Translations under genes and position numbers: made by a program | In this document: positions 15,641-24,032 of the stretch, piece after piece | Position numbering within the stretch: the stretch's first letter is position 1 | How the letters are laid out: each line of letters starts with the position of its first letter | The notes under the pieces: model-generated | What the model was told of the DNA's origin: nothing | Seen by the model: the letters and a program-made list of their open reading frames with translations, nothing else | Database searches by the model: none | DNA from: Burkholderiales bacterium | GTDB taxonomy: Bacteria > Pseudomonadota > Gammaproteobacteria > Burkholderiales > Usitatibacteraceae | Length of the DNA stretch: 37,400 nt | Direction of reading: 5' to 3' | Assembly (NCBI GenBank): GCA_017853245.1 | Contig: JAFMJY010000011.1 | Location: 1-37,400, forward strand

Positions 15641-16569
15641 CAGCGGAGCCGCGCCGCGCGCGACGAGAGATAGGTCCAGGCGAACGTGGCCGCGGCGAGC
15701 GTCGTGAGCTCGGCATGGTCGTAGGCGGGCGAGACCTCGACCAGGTCCATGCCGCACCACGAAAGGTCGGCCAGTTCCTCGAGGATCGTGAGCACCTGGC
15801 TGCTCGCGAGGCCGCCCGGCTCGGGCGTGCCGGTGCCCGGCGCGAAGGCGGGGTCGAGGCAATCGATGTCGAGGGTGAGATAGACGGGCGGGTTGCCGGC
15901 GGCCGCCACGCGACGTCGAATCTCGGCGGACACGTCCGAGAGCGCGCTCACGCCATCGCGGCCTCGCAATTCCCGAGCGGTGAAGATGCGCCCGCCCTCG
16001 ATGTCGACGCGCTCCCGCGCCGAGCGTTCGCCCGACGAGCGGATGCCCAGCTGCACTGTCGCAGCGGGAACGACCAGCTTCTCCTCGAGCGCCTCGTGCA
16101 GCCACGTCCCGTGCCCCGATGGCTCGCCAAAGTGCTCCGTCCACGTGTCGCAATGCGCGTCGAAGTGCACGATGGCCAGCGGCCTTCCAAAATGCGCGCG
16201 GTAAGCACGGAGCAAGGGGAGCGTGACGGAGTGGTCGCCACCCAGCCAGCACAGGTGATGGCGGGCGATGGCCGGCGCTGCCGCGGCCTGGACCGCTGCC
16301 TGCATCGCGGCGTGCTGCGTTTGTGGCAAGTCGAGGTCGCCCAGGTCCGTGAGGCGCGCGAGCGGCGACACGTCGAAGTGCGGATGTATCCCGTCACACA
16401 GCATGTGGCTCGCGCGCCGGATGGCATCGGGCCCGAAGCGCGCGCCTGGCCGATTGGTCGTGGCGCCGTCGTACGGGATGCCCGCTACGGCGAGTGGCCG
16501 CGACGCGTCGTTCGCTGGAGCGGCGAGAAAGGTGTTGCGGGAGACGAAAGGCAAGCGGCCCGTGCCCAT
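15640..16569 (-). CDS. Agmatinase/arginase-family ureohydrolase
   Basis: A 309-residue binuclear manganese enzyme that hydrolyses a guanidino group to release urea. All metal ligands are visible: His113 (GGDHS), Asp137, His139 and Asp141 (DAHCD), Asp234 and Asp236 (DIDCLDPAFAPGTGTPEPGG, 234-253). The SGHGTW segment (151-156) is the agmatinase-type substrate loop, so agmatinase (SpeB) or a guanidino-acid hydrolase is more likely than arginase. It starts 6 bases after the MurA-type gene and overlaps the AstE-like gene by 1 base, so the three are probably one transcript. Pairing with an N-acyl-amino-acid hydrolase suggests use of arginine-derived compounds. Confidence 0.9.
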   Translation of the reverse strand: MGTGRLPFVSRNTFLAAPANDASRPLAVAGIPYDGATTNRPGARFGPDAIRRASHMLCDGIHPHFDVSPLARLTDLGDLDLPQTQHAAMQAAVQAAAAPAIARHHLCWLGGDHSVTLPLLRAYRAHFGRPLAIVHFDAHCDTWTEHFGEPSGHGTWLHEALEEKLVVPAATVQLGIRSSGERSARERVDIEGGRIFTARELRGRDGVSALSDVSAEIRRRVAAAGNPPVYLTLDIDCLDPAFAPGTGTPEPGGLASSQVLTILEELADLSWCGMDLVEVSPAYDHAELTTLAAATFAWTYLSSRAARLR

Positions 16570-16575
16570 GCGGCC

Positions 16576-17946
16576 TCAGGCGGTGGCGAGGCGCAGGGTC
16601 AGCCCCCGGGTGCGCTCGGCGAGCGCGCCATAGCCGCGCTCGACGCGCGGCACGCCGGTGATCGTGGTCTCGCCTTCGGCGAGGGCGGCGGCCATCACGT
16701 ACGCAAGGCCCGCCCGCAGGTCGGGCACCTCCAGTGAGAGGCCCTCGGAGCGCAGCTTCGTCGGCCCCTGGATGATGGCGCTGTGGGGAAAATCGCGGCC
16801 CCGGAAGCGACAGGCGACGGAGCCCAGGCAATGCGTCTCGATCTGCGTGCGAGCCCCCAGCGCAGCCAGGGCCTCGAGGTAATCGAAGCGGCGCTCGTAC
16901 ACCGTCTCGTGAATGATCGACGTCCCCGAGGCTTGCGTGAGCATCACCGCGAAGGGCTGCTGCCAATCGGTGGCGAAACCCGGGAACACATCCGTCTCCA
17001 GCACGATGCTCTTGAGCGGGCGCCGGCGGAAGAACCGGATTGAGCGCGGCCCCTCGATGGAAACACCCCCGCCGACGGCGTTGAAGGGCCCGAAAAAGTT
17101 GATGAGCGTGGCGGGGTCGATGCCGTCCACTGTGATGTCGCCATCCGTGGCTGCGGCGAGCGCGGCCCAGGAAGCGGCCTCGATGCGGTCGCCCAGCACC
17201 TCGAACGTGGTGGCGTAAAGGCGGTCGACGCCCTCGATCACGAGCTCACGGTTCGGGCGCAGCTGTATGCGCGCGCCCATGGCATTGAGGAGCGTGATGA
17301 GCGCGATGATTTCCGGCTCGGTGGCGACGTTTTCGATGATGCTGGTGCCGCGCGCGAGCACGCCCAGGAACAGGCAGCTCTCGGTGGCGCCCACGGAGGG
17401 GTAGGGCAGCCGGTAGTGGCAGGCGTTGAGCGGGCCGTGGCGCCTCGCGCGGTAGCCGTCCTTGGCAATCTCGATGTCGGCGCCGAAGAGCCGCGCCGCG
17501 TCCAGGTGGAAATCCACCGGGCGGGCGCCGATGTTGCAGCCGGAGACCACGGGCACGTGCGCGGCGCCGAGCCGGTGCAGCAGCACGCCGAGCAGCAGAA
17601 TGGGAATGCGGTTCGAGCCGCTGTCCGGCACCGGCACGTCCGCGGAGGCCAGGGCCGAGGCGTCAATCTCCAGCACGCCCTCGCTGGGCCAGGCGAGCTT
17701 CGCGCCGGCGGCCGCCAGCAGCTCGCAGGTGATGTCGACGTCACCGATGCGGGGTGCGTTGAGGAGCGTGGTTTTCCCCTCGGCGAGGAGGGCTGCCACC
17801 ATTGCCTTGGTGGCGAAGTTCTTGGCGCCGAGGCCGCGGATGCGGCCGGAGACGGGCTGGCCGCCGTCGATACGGTAACGGGATGCGGGAGTGGCGGGCA
17901 CGAGAGCTCGGCGAGGGGGGATCGGTGAGGCTGGAAACTGTACCAT
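16576..17946 (-). CDS. murA: UDP-N-acetylglucosamine 1-carboxyvinyltransferase (MurA type)
   Basis: A 456-residue enolpyruvyl transferase of the MurA/EPSP-synthase fold. It keeps Lys42-Asn43 in GAKNF, the fosfomycin-target Cys137 and Arg142 in SGCNIGARPVD (135-145), PSVGATE near 183-189, and Asp327 in FPGFATD. It should transfer enolpyruvate from PEP to UDP-GlcNAc at the first committed step of peptidoglycan synthesis. The context (not the usual his-gene neighbourhood of betaproteobacteria) suggests a second copy, which is inference. The frame is open to 18075. I use the ATG at 17946, which overlaps the divergent dipeptidase start by 22 bases; GTG at 17901 (441 residues) would avoid that and still keep the whole domain. 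Confidence 0.85.
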   Translation of the reverse strand: MVQFPASPIPPRRALVPATPASRYRIDGGQPVSGRIRGLGAKNFATKAMVAALLAEGKTTLLNAPRIGDVDITCELLAAAGAKLAWPSEGVLEIDASALASADVPVPDSGSNRIPILLLGVLLHRLGAAHVPVVSGCNIGARPVDFHLDAARLFGADIEIAKDGYRARRHGPLNACHYRLPYPSVGATESCLFLGVLARGTSIIENVATEPEIIALITLLNAMGARIQLRPNRELVIEGVDRLYATTFEVLGDRIEAASWAALAAATDGDITVDGIDPATLINFFGPFNAVGGGVSIEGPRSIRFFRRRPLKSIVLETDVFPGFATDWQQPFAVMLTQASGTSIIHETVYERRFDYLEALAALGARTQIETHCLGSVACRFRGRDFPHSAIIQGPTKLRSEGLSLEVPDLRAGLAYVMAAALAEGETTITGVPRVERGYGALAERTRGLTLRLATA

Positions 17947-18587
17947 TGCCGCGCGCTGAAACTCTGCCTTCCTCACTCGTGCACCACACCGCCTCTGCCG
18001 ATACGCTGCACGCAAACTCCGATTTTCGGTCGCTGGCATCCGTGCCGGGCGTGCAAGTGGATTTGCGCTACGCAAGCGACAACAATTTCATGGGGCGCAA
18101 CCTGTACTCGCCGCTGGACTGTGCCTTCCTGCACCGGGAGGCGGCGCAGGCGCTGTCACGGGCCGCCGCGGCGCTTGCCCAGGCGCTTCCGGGGCACGCG
18201 TTCCTGGTGCTCGACGCGGTGCGCCCGCAGCGCGTCCAGGAGGTGATGTGGGCTAGCGTTTCAGAGGCCGACCGCATTTACCTCGCTGACCCCGGGCCCG
18301 GGTCGATCCACTCCTTCGGCATGGCGGTGGACCTGACCATCGTCGATGCTTCCGGGCGGGAACTCGACATGGGCACCGGCTTCGACGAGATGGACGAGAG
18401 GAGCCACCCGGCGCTTGAGCGCCGCTTTCTCGATGCGGGCCAGTTGTCCGTCGCGCAAGTCGCGAACCGTGAGGCCTTGCGAGCCGCGATGCGCGCCGGC
18501 GGCTGGCAGAACATCCCGACCGAGTGGTGGCACTTCGACTTCGGTGACCGCAAGCGCGTACGCGCGCAGTTTGCCCGGGTGGTCTAG
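17925..18587 (+). CDS. ddpX: D-alanyl-D-alanine dipeptidase (VanX/DdpX type)
   Basis: A 220-residue zinc dipeptidase of peptidase family M15D that cleaves free D-Ala-D-Ala. The signature SIHSFGMAVD (127-136) gives His129 and Asp136; E-W-W-H (200-203) gives catalytic Glu200 and the third ligand His203; Arg100 in VRP matches the VanX arginine. No signal peptide is visible from the chosen start, so it is probably cytoplasmic like VanX. The start is GTG at 17925, with GAGGGGGG ending 4 bases before it; a second in-frame GTG is 17 codons further. No vanH/vanA/vanS genes are near, so a nutritional role with DacB and LdcA is more likely than vancomycin resistance. Confidence 0.9.
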   Translation: MRLETVPLPRAETLPSSLVHHTASADTLHANSDFRSLASVPGVQVDLRYASDNNFMGRNLYSPLDCAFLHREAAQALSRAAAALAQALPGHAFLVLDAVRPQRVQEVMWASVSEADRIYLADPGPGSIHSFGMAVDLTIVDASGRELDMGTGFDEMDERSHPALERRFLDAGQLSVAQVANREALRAAMRAGGWQNIPTEWWHFDFGDRKRVRAQFARVV

Positions 18588-20035
18588 CGCGCGGCGACGC
18601 CGGGTTTGACGGCCGTGTTGCTTCGCGCCACCCAGTCGACCAGCGCGTCCAGGGCGGCTCGTGCGTCAGCGCCCTTGGCCCCCTGGCGGTAGATCATCGC
18701 GACCACGGCGTGGGGCTGCCCTCGCGCGTCGTCGACGAAGCCGGCCACGGCCCAGACGTCCCTGAGGGAGCCGGTCTTGATGCGCGCGCGGCTGGCGGCG
18801 GGGCTGTCGGCGAGGCGCCTTCGCATGGCGCCGTCGACGGCGACGATCGGAAAGGTCGCGAGAAACTCCGGTGCCCACCGGCCAGCGCGGGCCGCGATGA
18901 GCGACTGCGCGAGGGCCTCGGCGGAAATGCGCTCGCGCCGCGAGAGGCCCGAGCCGTTGTCGAGCACCAGACTGGCGTCGTCGATCTTGCGAGCCCGCAT
19001 CCACTGGCGAACGGCGGCATCGGCCCGCTCCGCGGTGGTCGAGCCTTCGCCGCCCCGCGTGCCGAGGACGAGGTAGGCCAGTCGTGTCACCGGGTTGTCG
19101 GAGCGCTTGTTGATGTCGAAGGCGAGCTCCGAGAGCGGGCGCGAGAGATGCTCGGCCAGCACGCGCGCGCCCTCGGGCGCGCGGGCCTCCCTGGCTCGGC
19201 CGCGCCACTCGCCGCCAAGGCCGGACCAGGTTGCCCGGAACAGGCGCTCGGCGAAGCGATCCCGATCCATCAGCGACACGCGCGTGGAAATCGTGCATTC
19301 CCGGGGAACCTTGCCGATCAGGCGAACAACCACGAGGCCATCGGCCGAATCCGACGTCTCGGGCGTCCGCCAATGGTCATCCCAGCGGGCGCAATTGCCG
19401 TCCGTCAGCTCGAGCGCGGAGTCGATGCGCACGCCATCGAGCGGCGGGTGCAGGCGGGTCGCGACGCCGCCGCCGCGCGTGTCGATCTCGAGCCCGGCGA
19501 GCTGCATCGCTACCGGCAGGGCGTCGGGGATGGCGTTGTAGCGAAACTCAGGCGCTTCGTCGAACGGGGGCAGGCCGACGTCGGCGCGCGAAGGCGTGAA
19601 AAAGGTGCGGTCCAGCACCAGGTCGCCCTCGATGGCGCGCACGCCGCGGTTACGGAGCGAGGCCAGCATGCGCGCGAGCGCCGCCTCGTCGAAGTCGGGG
19701 TTCGCTTCGCCGCGCAGCACCAGGTCGCCCTTGAGGGCATCACCCTCTTGCGGGGCGTCGGATAGGAGCACCGTTCGGCCGCGCCACGCCGGCCCCAGCT
19801 CCTGAAGGGCCACCGCGAGCGTGAGGGGCTTGATCGTCGAGGCGGGGGGCATCGGCTCCCCCGCGCGGTGCGAGAGCACGCTTTTCCCGTCCCGCAGCCG
19901 GATCACGGAGACGGAAACGGCCTGAGGCGGAATGGTCGCTTCCCGCAGCCGGGTGGCCATCGGCTCGGGAAGTGGCGAGGCCTGCGTGGGCAGGGTCGCT
20001 AGCAGGAGCACGGCAAGGGCGAACAGGTATTGCAT
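18584..20035 (-). CDS. dacB: D-alanyl-D-alanine carboxypeptidase/endopeptidase (PBP4)
   Basis: A 483-residue class C penicillin-binding protein that trims D-Ala from pentapeptides and cuts D-Ala-mDAP cross-links in the periplasm. It has an N-terminal signal peptide (cleavage after about residue 19), nucleophile motif S66-x-x-K69 (STIK), S312-D-N314, and K420-T-G422. The wide gap between the first two motifs holds the extra domains typical of DacB. The NGSGLSR segment (360-366) is also family-typical. The ATG start gives an intact signal peptide. The stop shares the tetranucleotide CTAG (18584-18587) with the convergent dipeptidase stop. D-Ala-D-Ala dipeptidase and LD-carboxypeptidase genes flank the locus, all acting on murein peptides. 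Confidence 0.94.
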   Translation of the reverse strand: MQYLFALAVLLLATLPTQASPLPEPMATRLREATIPPQAVSVSVIRLRDGKSVLSHRAGEPMPPASTIKPLTLAVALQELGPAWRGRTVLLSDAPQEGDALKGDLVLRGEANPDFDEAALARMLASLRNRGVRAIEGDLVLDRTFFTPSRADVGLPPFDEAPEFRYNAIPDALPVAMQLAGLEIDTRGGGVATRLHPPLDGVRIDSALELTDGNCARWDDHWRTPETSDSADGLVVVRLIGKVPRECTISTRVSLMDRDRFAERLFRATWSGLGGEWRGRAREARAPEGARVLAEHLSRPLSELAFDINKRSDNPVTRLAYLVLGTRGGEGSTTAERADAAVRQWMRARKIDDASLVLDNGSGLSRRERISAEALAQSLIAARAGRWAPEFLATFPIVAVDGAMRRRLADSPAASRARIKTGSLRDVWAVAGFVDDARGQPHAVVAMIYRQGAKGADARAALDALVDWVARSNTAVKPGVAAR

Positions 20036-20071
20036 TTCCGGGGCGTTGGCAGCAAAGTTCCGGTCACGAAA

Positions 20072-20092
20072 GCGGGATTATCCCTGTCCCGC
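20072..20092. promoter_or_regulatory. Inverted repeat in the dacB / TonB-receptor divergent region
   Basis: The 126-base space between the dacB start and the receptor start contains GCGGGA and TCCCGC arms separated by 9 bases. The minus strand of the spacer reads GGATAATC, a good -10 box (GATAAT) for dacB about 45 bases before its ATG, although no clear -35 box is seen. The repeat would overlap that promoter and could be an operator for one or both genes. This rests on pattern alone. Confidence 0.3.
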
Positions 20093-20161
20093 GAATCCGC
20101 CGGCGGCGCGAGGCTCCGTCGCCGTGCCGCCCTCCCTGTCGAGCCCCGAGGAGACCCCTTC

Positions 20162-22930
20162 GTGACGCGTAACCTGAAGCTTGCCCATTTTGTCGCGCTC
20201 GCCCTGGCCACCGGCCCGGTGGCGGCGCAAACCCCGTCATCCACGCCGCCGCAGCCCCAGAAAGTCGAGAAGGTCCAGGTCACCGGCTCGAGCATCAAGC
20301 GGGTGGCCGATGAGGGCGCGCTGCCGCTGCAGGTCATCACTCGCGAAGAGCTCATCACCCGCGGCATCCAGAGCGCCGAGGAGCTCCTCATGCGCCTGTC
20401 GGTGAATGGCACCGGCGCAGACAACCTCTCCTCCAACGTCGGCATCCAGCTGGGCACCACGGACCGCAACAACAATGGCAACTCGAGCGCCAACCTGCGC
20501 GGCCTGGGTGCCTCCAGCACGCTGGTGCTGCTCAACGGCCGCCGTGTGTCGACTCACGGCGCCAAGGGCAACGCGGTGGACTTGAACTCCATTCCGTTCT
20601 CGGCGGTGCAGCGGGTCGAGATCCTCAAGGACGGCGCCTCCGCCATCTATGGCACGGACGCGATCGGCGGCGTCGTGAACTTCATCCTCCGGCGTGACTT
20701 CGTCGGCGCGGAAGCGTCCGGCTCGCTGGATGTCACGGAAGCCGGCGGTGGCGACATGTATCGCGGCAACCTGCTGCTCGGCTGGGGAGACCTGGCGAAG
20801 GACCGCTTCAACATCATGGTGAACGTGGCCGTGGACCGGCAGGAGATCCTGAACGGCAACGAGCGACGTTTTTCCAACGGGTTCCAGCCCGAGCGCGGCC
20901 TGTCGCCGGACACGACCGGCACGCCGTTCGCCACCCACACAGGCCTCGCCGGCACCGCCATGGGCGCGTCGTTCCGCCTGCCCGCCACGGGCACGCAGTC
21001 CTACAACCGCGCCAACCTGCTGGCCTTCACCACGGGCTGCGAAAGCTATCCCGGCATGACGCAGTACCAATGGGAACTGTGGGCCACGCCGGGCTTTCGG
21101 TACGGCTGCGCGTGGGATTACGGCGGGTCGGCGGTGCTGATCCAGCCGGTGGACCGCGTGAATGCCGTGGCGCGCGGCACCTTCAACGTGTCCAGCAACA
21201 TCACGGCGATCGCGGAGGTCGTTGCCTCGCGCGTCGAGGCCACCAAGCAGTTCGAGCCGGTGCAGATCACCACCACCGGCAGCTTCGCCGGCATGCAGTA
21301 CCCGGTGAACGGCCCGTACTACCAGGACCTCTCGGCCTATATCCCGACCTTCAACCGCAACCTCCCCATCGCCTACCGGTGGCGGTGCGTGGAGTGCGGC
21401 GGTCGCACCATCTCCACCACCACGGATGCCTACCGCGCGCTCGTGGGCCTCGAGGGCGTGCTCGACGGCAAGTACGACTGGCGCGTGGGCTTCTCCAAGG
21501 CCGGCAGCGAGGCGGAGTCGGTGCTGGGCCGCGGCTACATGCTCACCGGCCCGCTCACCACGGCGCTTGGCAGTGGCCTGGTGAACCCGTGGCTTCGGCC
21601 CGGCGAGTCGCAGACAGCGCAGGCCATGGCGCTACTCGATGCGGCGCGCGCCGATGGCACGCGCCTCTTCGGTGGCGAGTCTGGCCTCACGCAGTTCGAC
21701 GGCGCGATCTCCGGCGAACTGATGAAGCTCCCGGCGGGCTCGCTCGCCTTCGCAGCGGGGTTTGACTACCGGAAGGAGAGCTACAAGTTCTCGGATGGCT
21801 CCACCTCGGCGCAGCCCACCTACCAGGCGCCTTTCGATGCCGAGTTCCCGTTCGTCGAGCGCACCGTGAAGGCTGCGTACGGCGAGGTGATCGTGCCGAT
21901 CATCAAGAACCTGGAGGCGCAGGTGGCCGTGCGCCACGACCGCTACAGCGACTTCGGGGGCACCACGAACCCGAAGGTGGCGTTGAAGTTCAACCCGGTG
22001 CAGGAAGTGCTGTTCCGTGGCTCTTACAACACCGGCTTCCGCGCCCCGAGCTTTTTCCAGCTCTACACCGCGCAGGGGGATGCTCCGGTTCCGGGCAACA
22101 TCGCCGACCCGGTGCTCTGCCCGCAGAACCCGGGCGACTTGTCCGTGTGCGCGATTCGCCCGAATGCGCGCCAGGGCGGCAACCCGACACTCGAGCCCGA
22201 GACCTCCAAGCAGTGGACAGTGGGCTTCGTGTTCGAGCCTGCGCCCTGGGTCTCCGGCAGCGTCGATCTCTGGCAGATCCGCCGCTTCGACCGGATCTAT
22301 GAACTGACGCCCCAGCAGGTAATCGCGAACTTCACCACCTTCCCGGAGAACCTCGTGCGCGGCACCAACGGCCGCCTCGATGGCCCCGGCGGTTACATCC
22401 GCGCCGGCTTCGTGAACGCCGATGGCGATATCACGCGCGGCACCGATGTCACGCTGCGCTTCAACTGGAAGGCGTTTGGCGCCAAGTGGGCGGCAGGCCT
22501 CGATGGCACCTATATCGACAGCTTCCGCTCCCGCGTGTTCAGCAGCCAGAACTACACCGAGTTCGCCGGCCAGTGGAGCTCGCGTGACATCTACCCGCGC
22601 TGGAAGCATGCGGCCAACGTCACCTACACGCGCGGCCCGTGGTCGGGCACGCTGGTGCAGCAGTACACCACCGGCTACAAGGACCAGGTGCCGTTCGCGC
22701 CGCCGCCAGGCTTCAACCCGAACGTGAAGGAATACGTGATCTACCACGCGTCCGTCACCTACACGGGCATCAAGAACACGTCGCTCACGTTCGGCGTGAA
22801 GAACCTGTTCGACACCGACCCGCCGTTCACCGCCCACAACCTGGACTTCACACCAGGCGCAGGCTGGGACCCGCGCGTGGCAGACCCGCGTGGCCGCTCG
22901 GTCGTGGCGCGCGCGTCGTACACGTTCTGA
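20162..22930 (+). CDS. TonB-dependent outer-membrane receptor
   Basis: A 922-residue receptor. After a signal peptide (1-23) comes a plug domain starting near 37 with VTGSSIKR (40-47), then S-x-N-L-R-G-L-G-A-S-S-T-L-V-L-L-N-G-R-R, and a beta-barrel ending in the usual aromatic terminus (A-S-Y-T-F). The VTGSxIKR subgroup is common in oligosaccharide and peptide uptake in proteobacteria rather than siderophore uptake. Several extracellular-loop cysteine pairs are present. The GTG start is preferred over the longer open frame because AGGAG at 20149-20153 lies 8 bases upstream and a proper signal peptide follows. It lies between dacB and the LD-carboxypeptidase gene, which hints at murein fragments as cargo (inference). 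Confidence 0.92.
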   Translation: MTRNLKLAHFVALALATGPVAAQTPSSTPPQPQKVEKVQVTGSSIKRVADEGALPLQVITREELITRGIQSAEELLMRLSVNGTGADNLSSNVGIQLGTTDRNNNGNSSANLRGLGASSTLVLLNGRRVSTHGAKGNAVDLNSIPFSAVQRVEILKDGASAIYGTDAIGGVVNFILRRDFVGAEASGSLDVTEAGGGDMYRGNLLLGWGDLAKDRFNIMVNVAVDRQEILNGNERRFSNGFQPERGLSPDTTGTPFATHTGLAGTAMGASFRLPATGTQSYNRANLLAFTTGCESYPGMTQYQWELWATPGFRYGCAWDYGGSAVLIQPVDRVNAVARGTFNVSSNITAIAEVVASRVEATKQFEPVQITTTGSFAGMQYPVNGPYYQDLSAYIPTFNRNLPIAYRWRCVECGGRTISTTTDAYRALVGLEGVLDGKYDWRVGFSKAGSEAESVLGRGYMLTGPLTTALGSGLVNPWLRPGESQTAQAMALLDAARADGTRLFGGESGLTQFDGAISGELMKLPAGSLAFAAGFDYRKESYKFSDGSTSAQPTYQAPFDAEFPFVERTVKAAYGEVIVPIIKNLEAQVAVRHDRYSDFGGTTNPKVALKFNPVQEVLFRGSYNTGFRAPSFFQLYTAQGDAPVPGNIADPVLCPQNPGDLSVCAIRPNARQGGNPTLEPETSKQWTVGFVFEPAPWVSGSVDLWQIRRFDRIYELTPQQVIANFTTFPENLVRGTNGRLDGPGGYIRAGFVNADGDITRGTDVTLRFNWKAFGAKWAAGLDGTYIDSFRSRVFSSQNYTEFAGQWSSRDIYPRWKHAANVTYTRGPWSGTLVQQYTTGYKDQVPFAPPPGFNPNVKEYVIYHASVTYTGIKNTSLTFGVKNLFDTDPPFTAHNLDFTPGAGWDPRVADPRGRSVVARASYTF

Positions 22931-22953
22931 TCGTCACCGGCGTCCGAGCTCAG

Positions 22954-22988
22954 AAGGCGCAGGGCGAAAGCCCTGCGCCTTTTTTCTT
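22954..22988 (+). terminator. Rho-independent terminator after the TonB receptor
   Basis: Perfect 12-base stem AAGGCGCAGGGC / GCCCTGCGCCTT with a GAAA (GNRA) tetraloop, followed directly by a T-rich run (TTTTCTT). It starts 23 bases after the receptor stop and ends 11 bases before the next start codon. It should end the receptor transcript and make the LD-carboxypeptidase depend on read-through or its own promoter. Confidence 0.93.
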
Positions 22989-22999
22989 GTCGGGCGCCC

Positions 23000-24028
23000 A
23001 TGCGTAGCCGTCGCCGATTCCTGTCGACGAGCGTGGCCGGCGCTGCCGGCTTGGCGCTGCCTGCTGTGGCGAGCCCGGCGCTCATCAAGCCCCCGCGGGT
23101 TCGCGAGGGCGACCTCGTGGGCCTGCTCGCGCCCGGTGGCGCCATGGAGGACGCGCAGATCGAGCGCGCCGTTCGCAACATCGAATCCATCGGCCTCAGG
23201 GTCAAGTTGGGCGACAACGTCCGGCTTCGGCGCGGGAACTACGCGGGTACCCCCGCCCAGCAGGTGGCCGACCTGCACGCGATGTTCCTCGACCGCGAGG
23301 TACGCGCTATCTGGAGTGGCCGAGGCGGCTCGGGCGCAGCGTTGCTGCTGCCGCTCCTCGACTATGGCCTCATCCGCCGGAATGCCAAGGTGCTGGTGGG
23401 CTTTTCGGACACGACGGCGCTGCACCTTGCCCTTCAGCGGTATGCCGGTTTAGTCACATTCCACGGCCCATCAGGCATCTCGACGTTTTCCCCTTACTCC
23501 GTCGAGCAGCTGCGCCGGGCCTTGATGGACGCTTCCGCGCCGCGTGTGATCACGGGGGCGGCGGAAAACGAGGCGCTCGCTGCTACGCGCCCGCAATTCA
23601 TGCCGAAGCTCATCCGGGGCGGGATGGCGGTCGGCCCGCTCGTCGGGGGCAACCTCGCCACGCTCGTCTCCCTGGTGGGCACGCCGTATGCGGCGCGCCT
23701 GCGCGGAGCGATCGTCTTTCTCGAGGATGTCGCCGAGCCGCCTTACCGCGTGAATCGAATGCTCACGCAACTCGCCCAATCCGGCAGCCTAAACGGCGTC
23801 GCAGGCGTGATGCTGGGAGTGTTCACGCGCACGGACCTGCCTGCCGGAGAGGCAACGCTCACGCTCGAGGAGACGCTCATTGACCGGCTGGAGCCGCTGG
23901 GCGTGCCTGTGCGGTACGGGTTTTCGTTCGGGCACGTGGCGCATCACTTTACGATTCCCGTGGGCGTTCGCGCGCGAATGGATGCCGACGCGGGCACCCT
24001 CACGCTGCTCGAAGGCGGCGTCGCTTGA
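23000..24028 (+). CDS. ldcA: Tat-exported LD-carboxypeptidase (peptidase S66)
   Basis: A 342-residue S66 serine peptidase that removes the terminal D-Ala from murein tetrapeptides. Catalytic residues are Ser136 in GFSDTTAL, Glu242 in FLEDV, and His312 in GHVAHH; the GRGGSG segment (107-112) is the usual oxyanion region. The N terminus is a twin-arginine signal (SRRRFLS, then a mildly hydrophobic stretch to about 26), so this copy works in the periplasm, whereas E. coli LdcA is cytoplasmic. Microcin-C-resistance MccF is a relative, but Tat export and context favour murein work. It begins 11 bases after the terminator and stops 4 bases from the convergent methyltransferase. Confidence 0.9.
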   Translation: MRSRRRFLSTSVAGAAGLALPAVASPALIKPPRVREGDLVGLLAPGGAMEDAQIERAVRNIESIGLRVKLGDNVRLRRGNYAGTPAQQVADLHAMFLDREVRAIWSGRGGSGAALLLPLLDYGLIRRNAKVLVGFSDTTALHLALQRYAGLVTFHGPSGISTFSPYSVEQLRRALMDASAPRVITGAAENEALAATRPQFMPKLIRGGMAVGPLVGGNLATLVSLVGTPYAARLRGAIVFLEDVAEPPYRVNRMLTQLAQSGSLNGVAGVMLGVFTRTDLPAGEATLTLEETLIDRLEPLGVPVRYGFSFGHVAHHFTIPVGVRARMDADAGTLTLLEGGVA

Positions 24029-24032
24029 AGGC

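Noticed and set aside
17925-18587. VanX as part of a vancomycin-resistance cluster.
   Set aside because: No vanH, vanA-type ligase or vanRS genes are nearby; the host looks Gram-negative, and dacB and ldcA neighbours point to murein peptide use.
20030-20161. An in-frame 44-codon extension of the TonB receptor upstream of the GTG at 20162.
   Set aside because: It overlaps the divergent dacB start, lacks signal-peptide features, and the GTG has a good ribosome site followed by a proper signal peptide.
23000-24028. Microcin C self-immunity protein MccF.
   Set aside because: MccF shares the S66 fold, but no microcin genes are present, and Tat export suits a murein peptidase rather than a cytoplasmic immunity protein.
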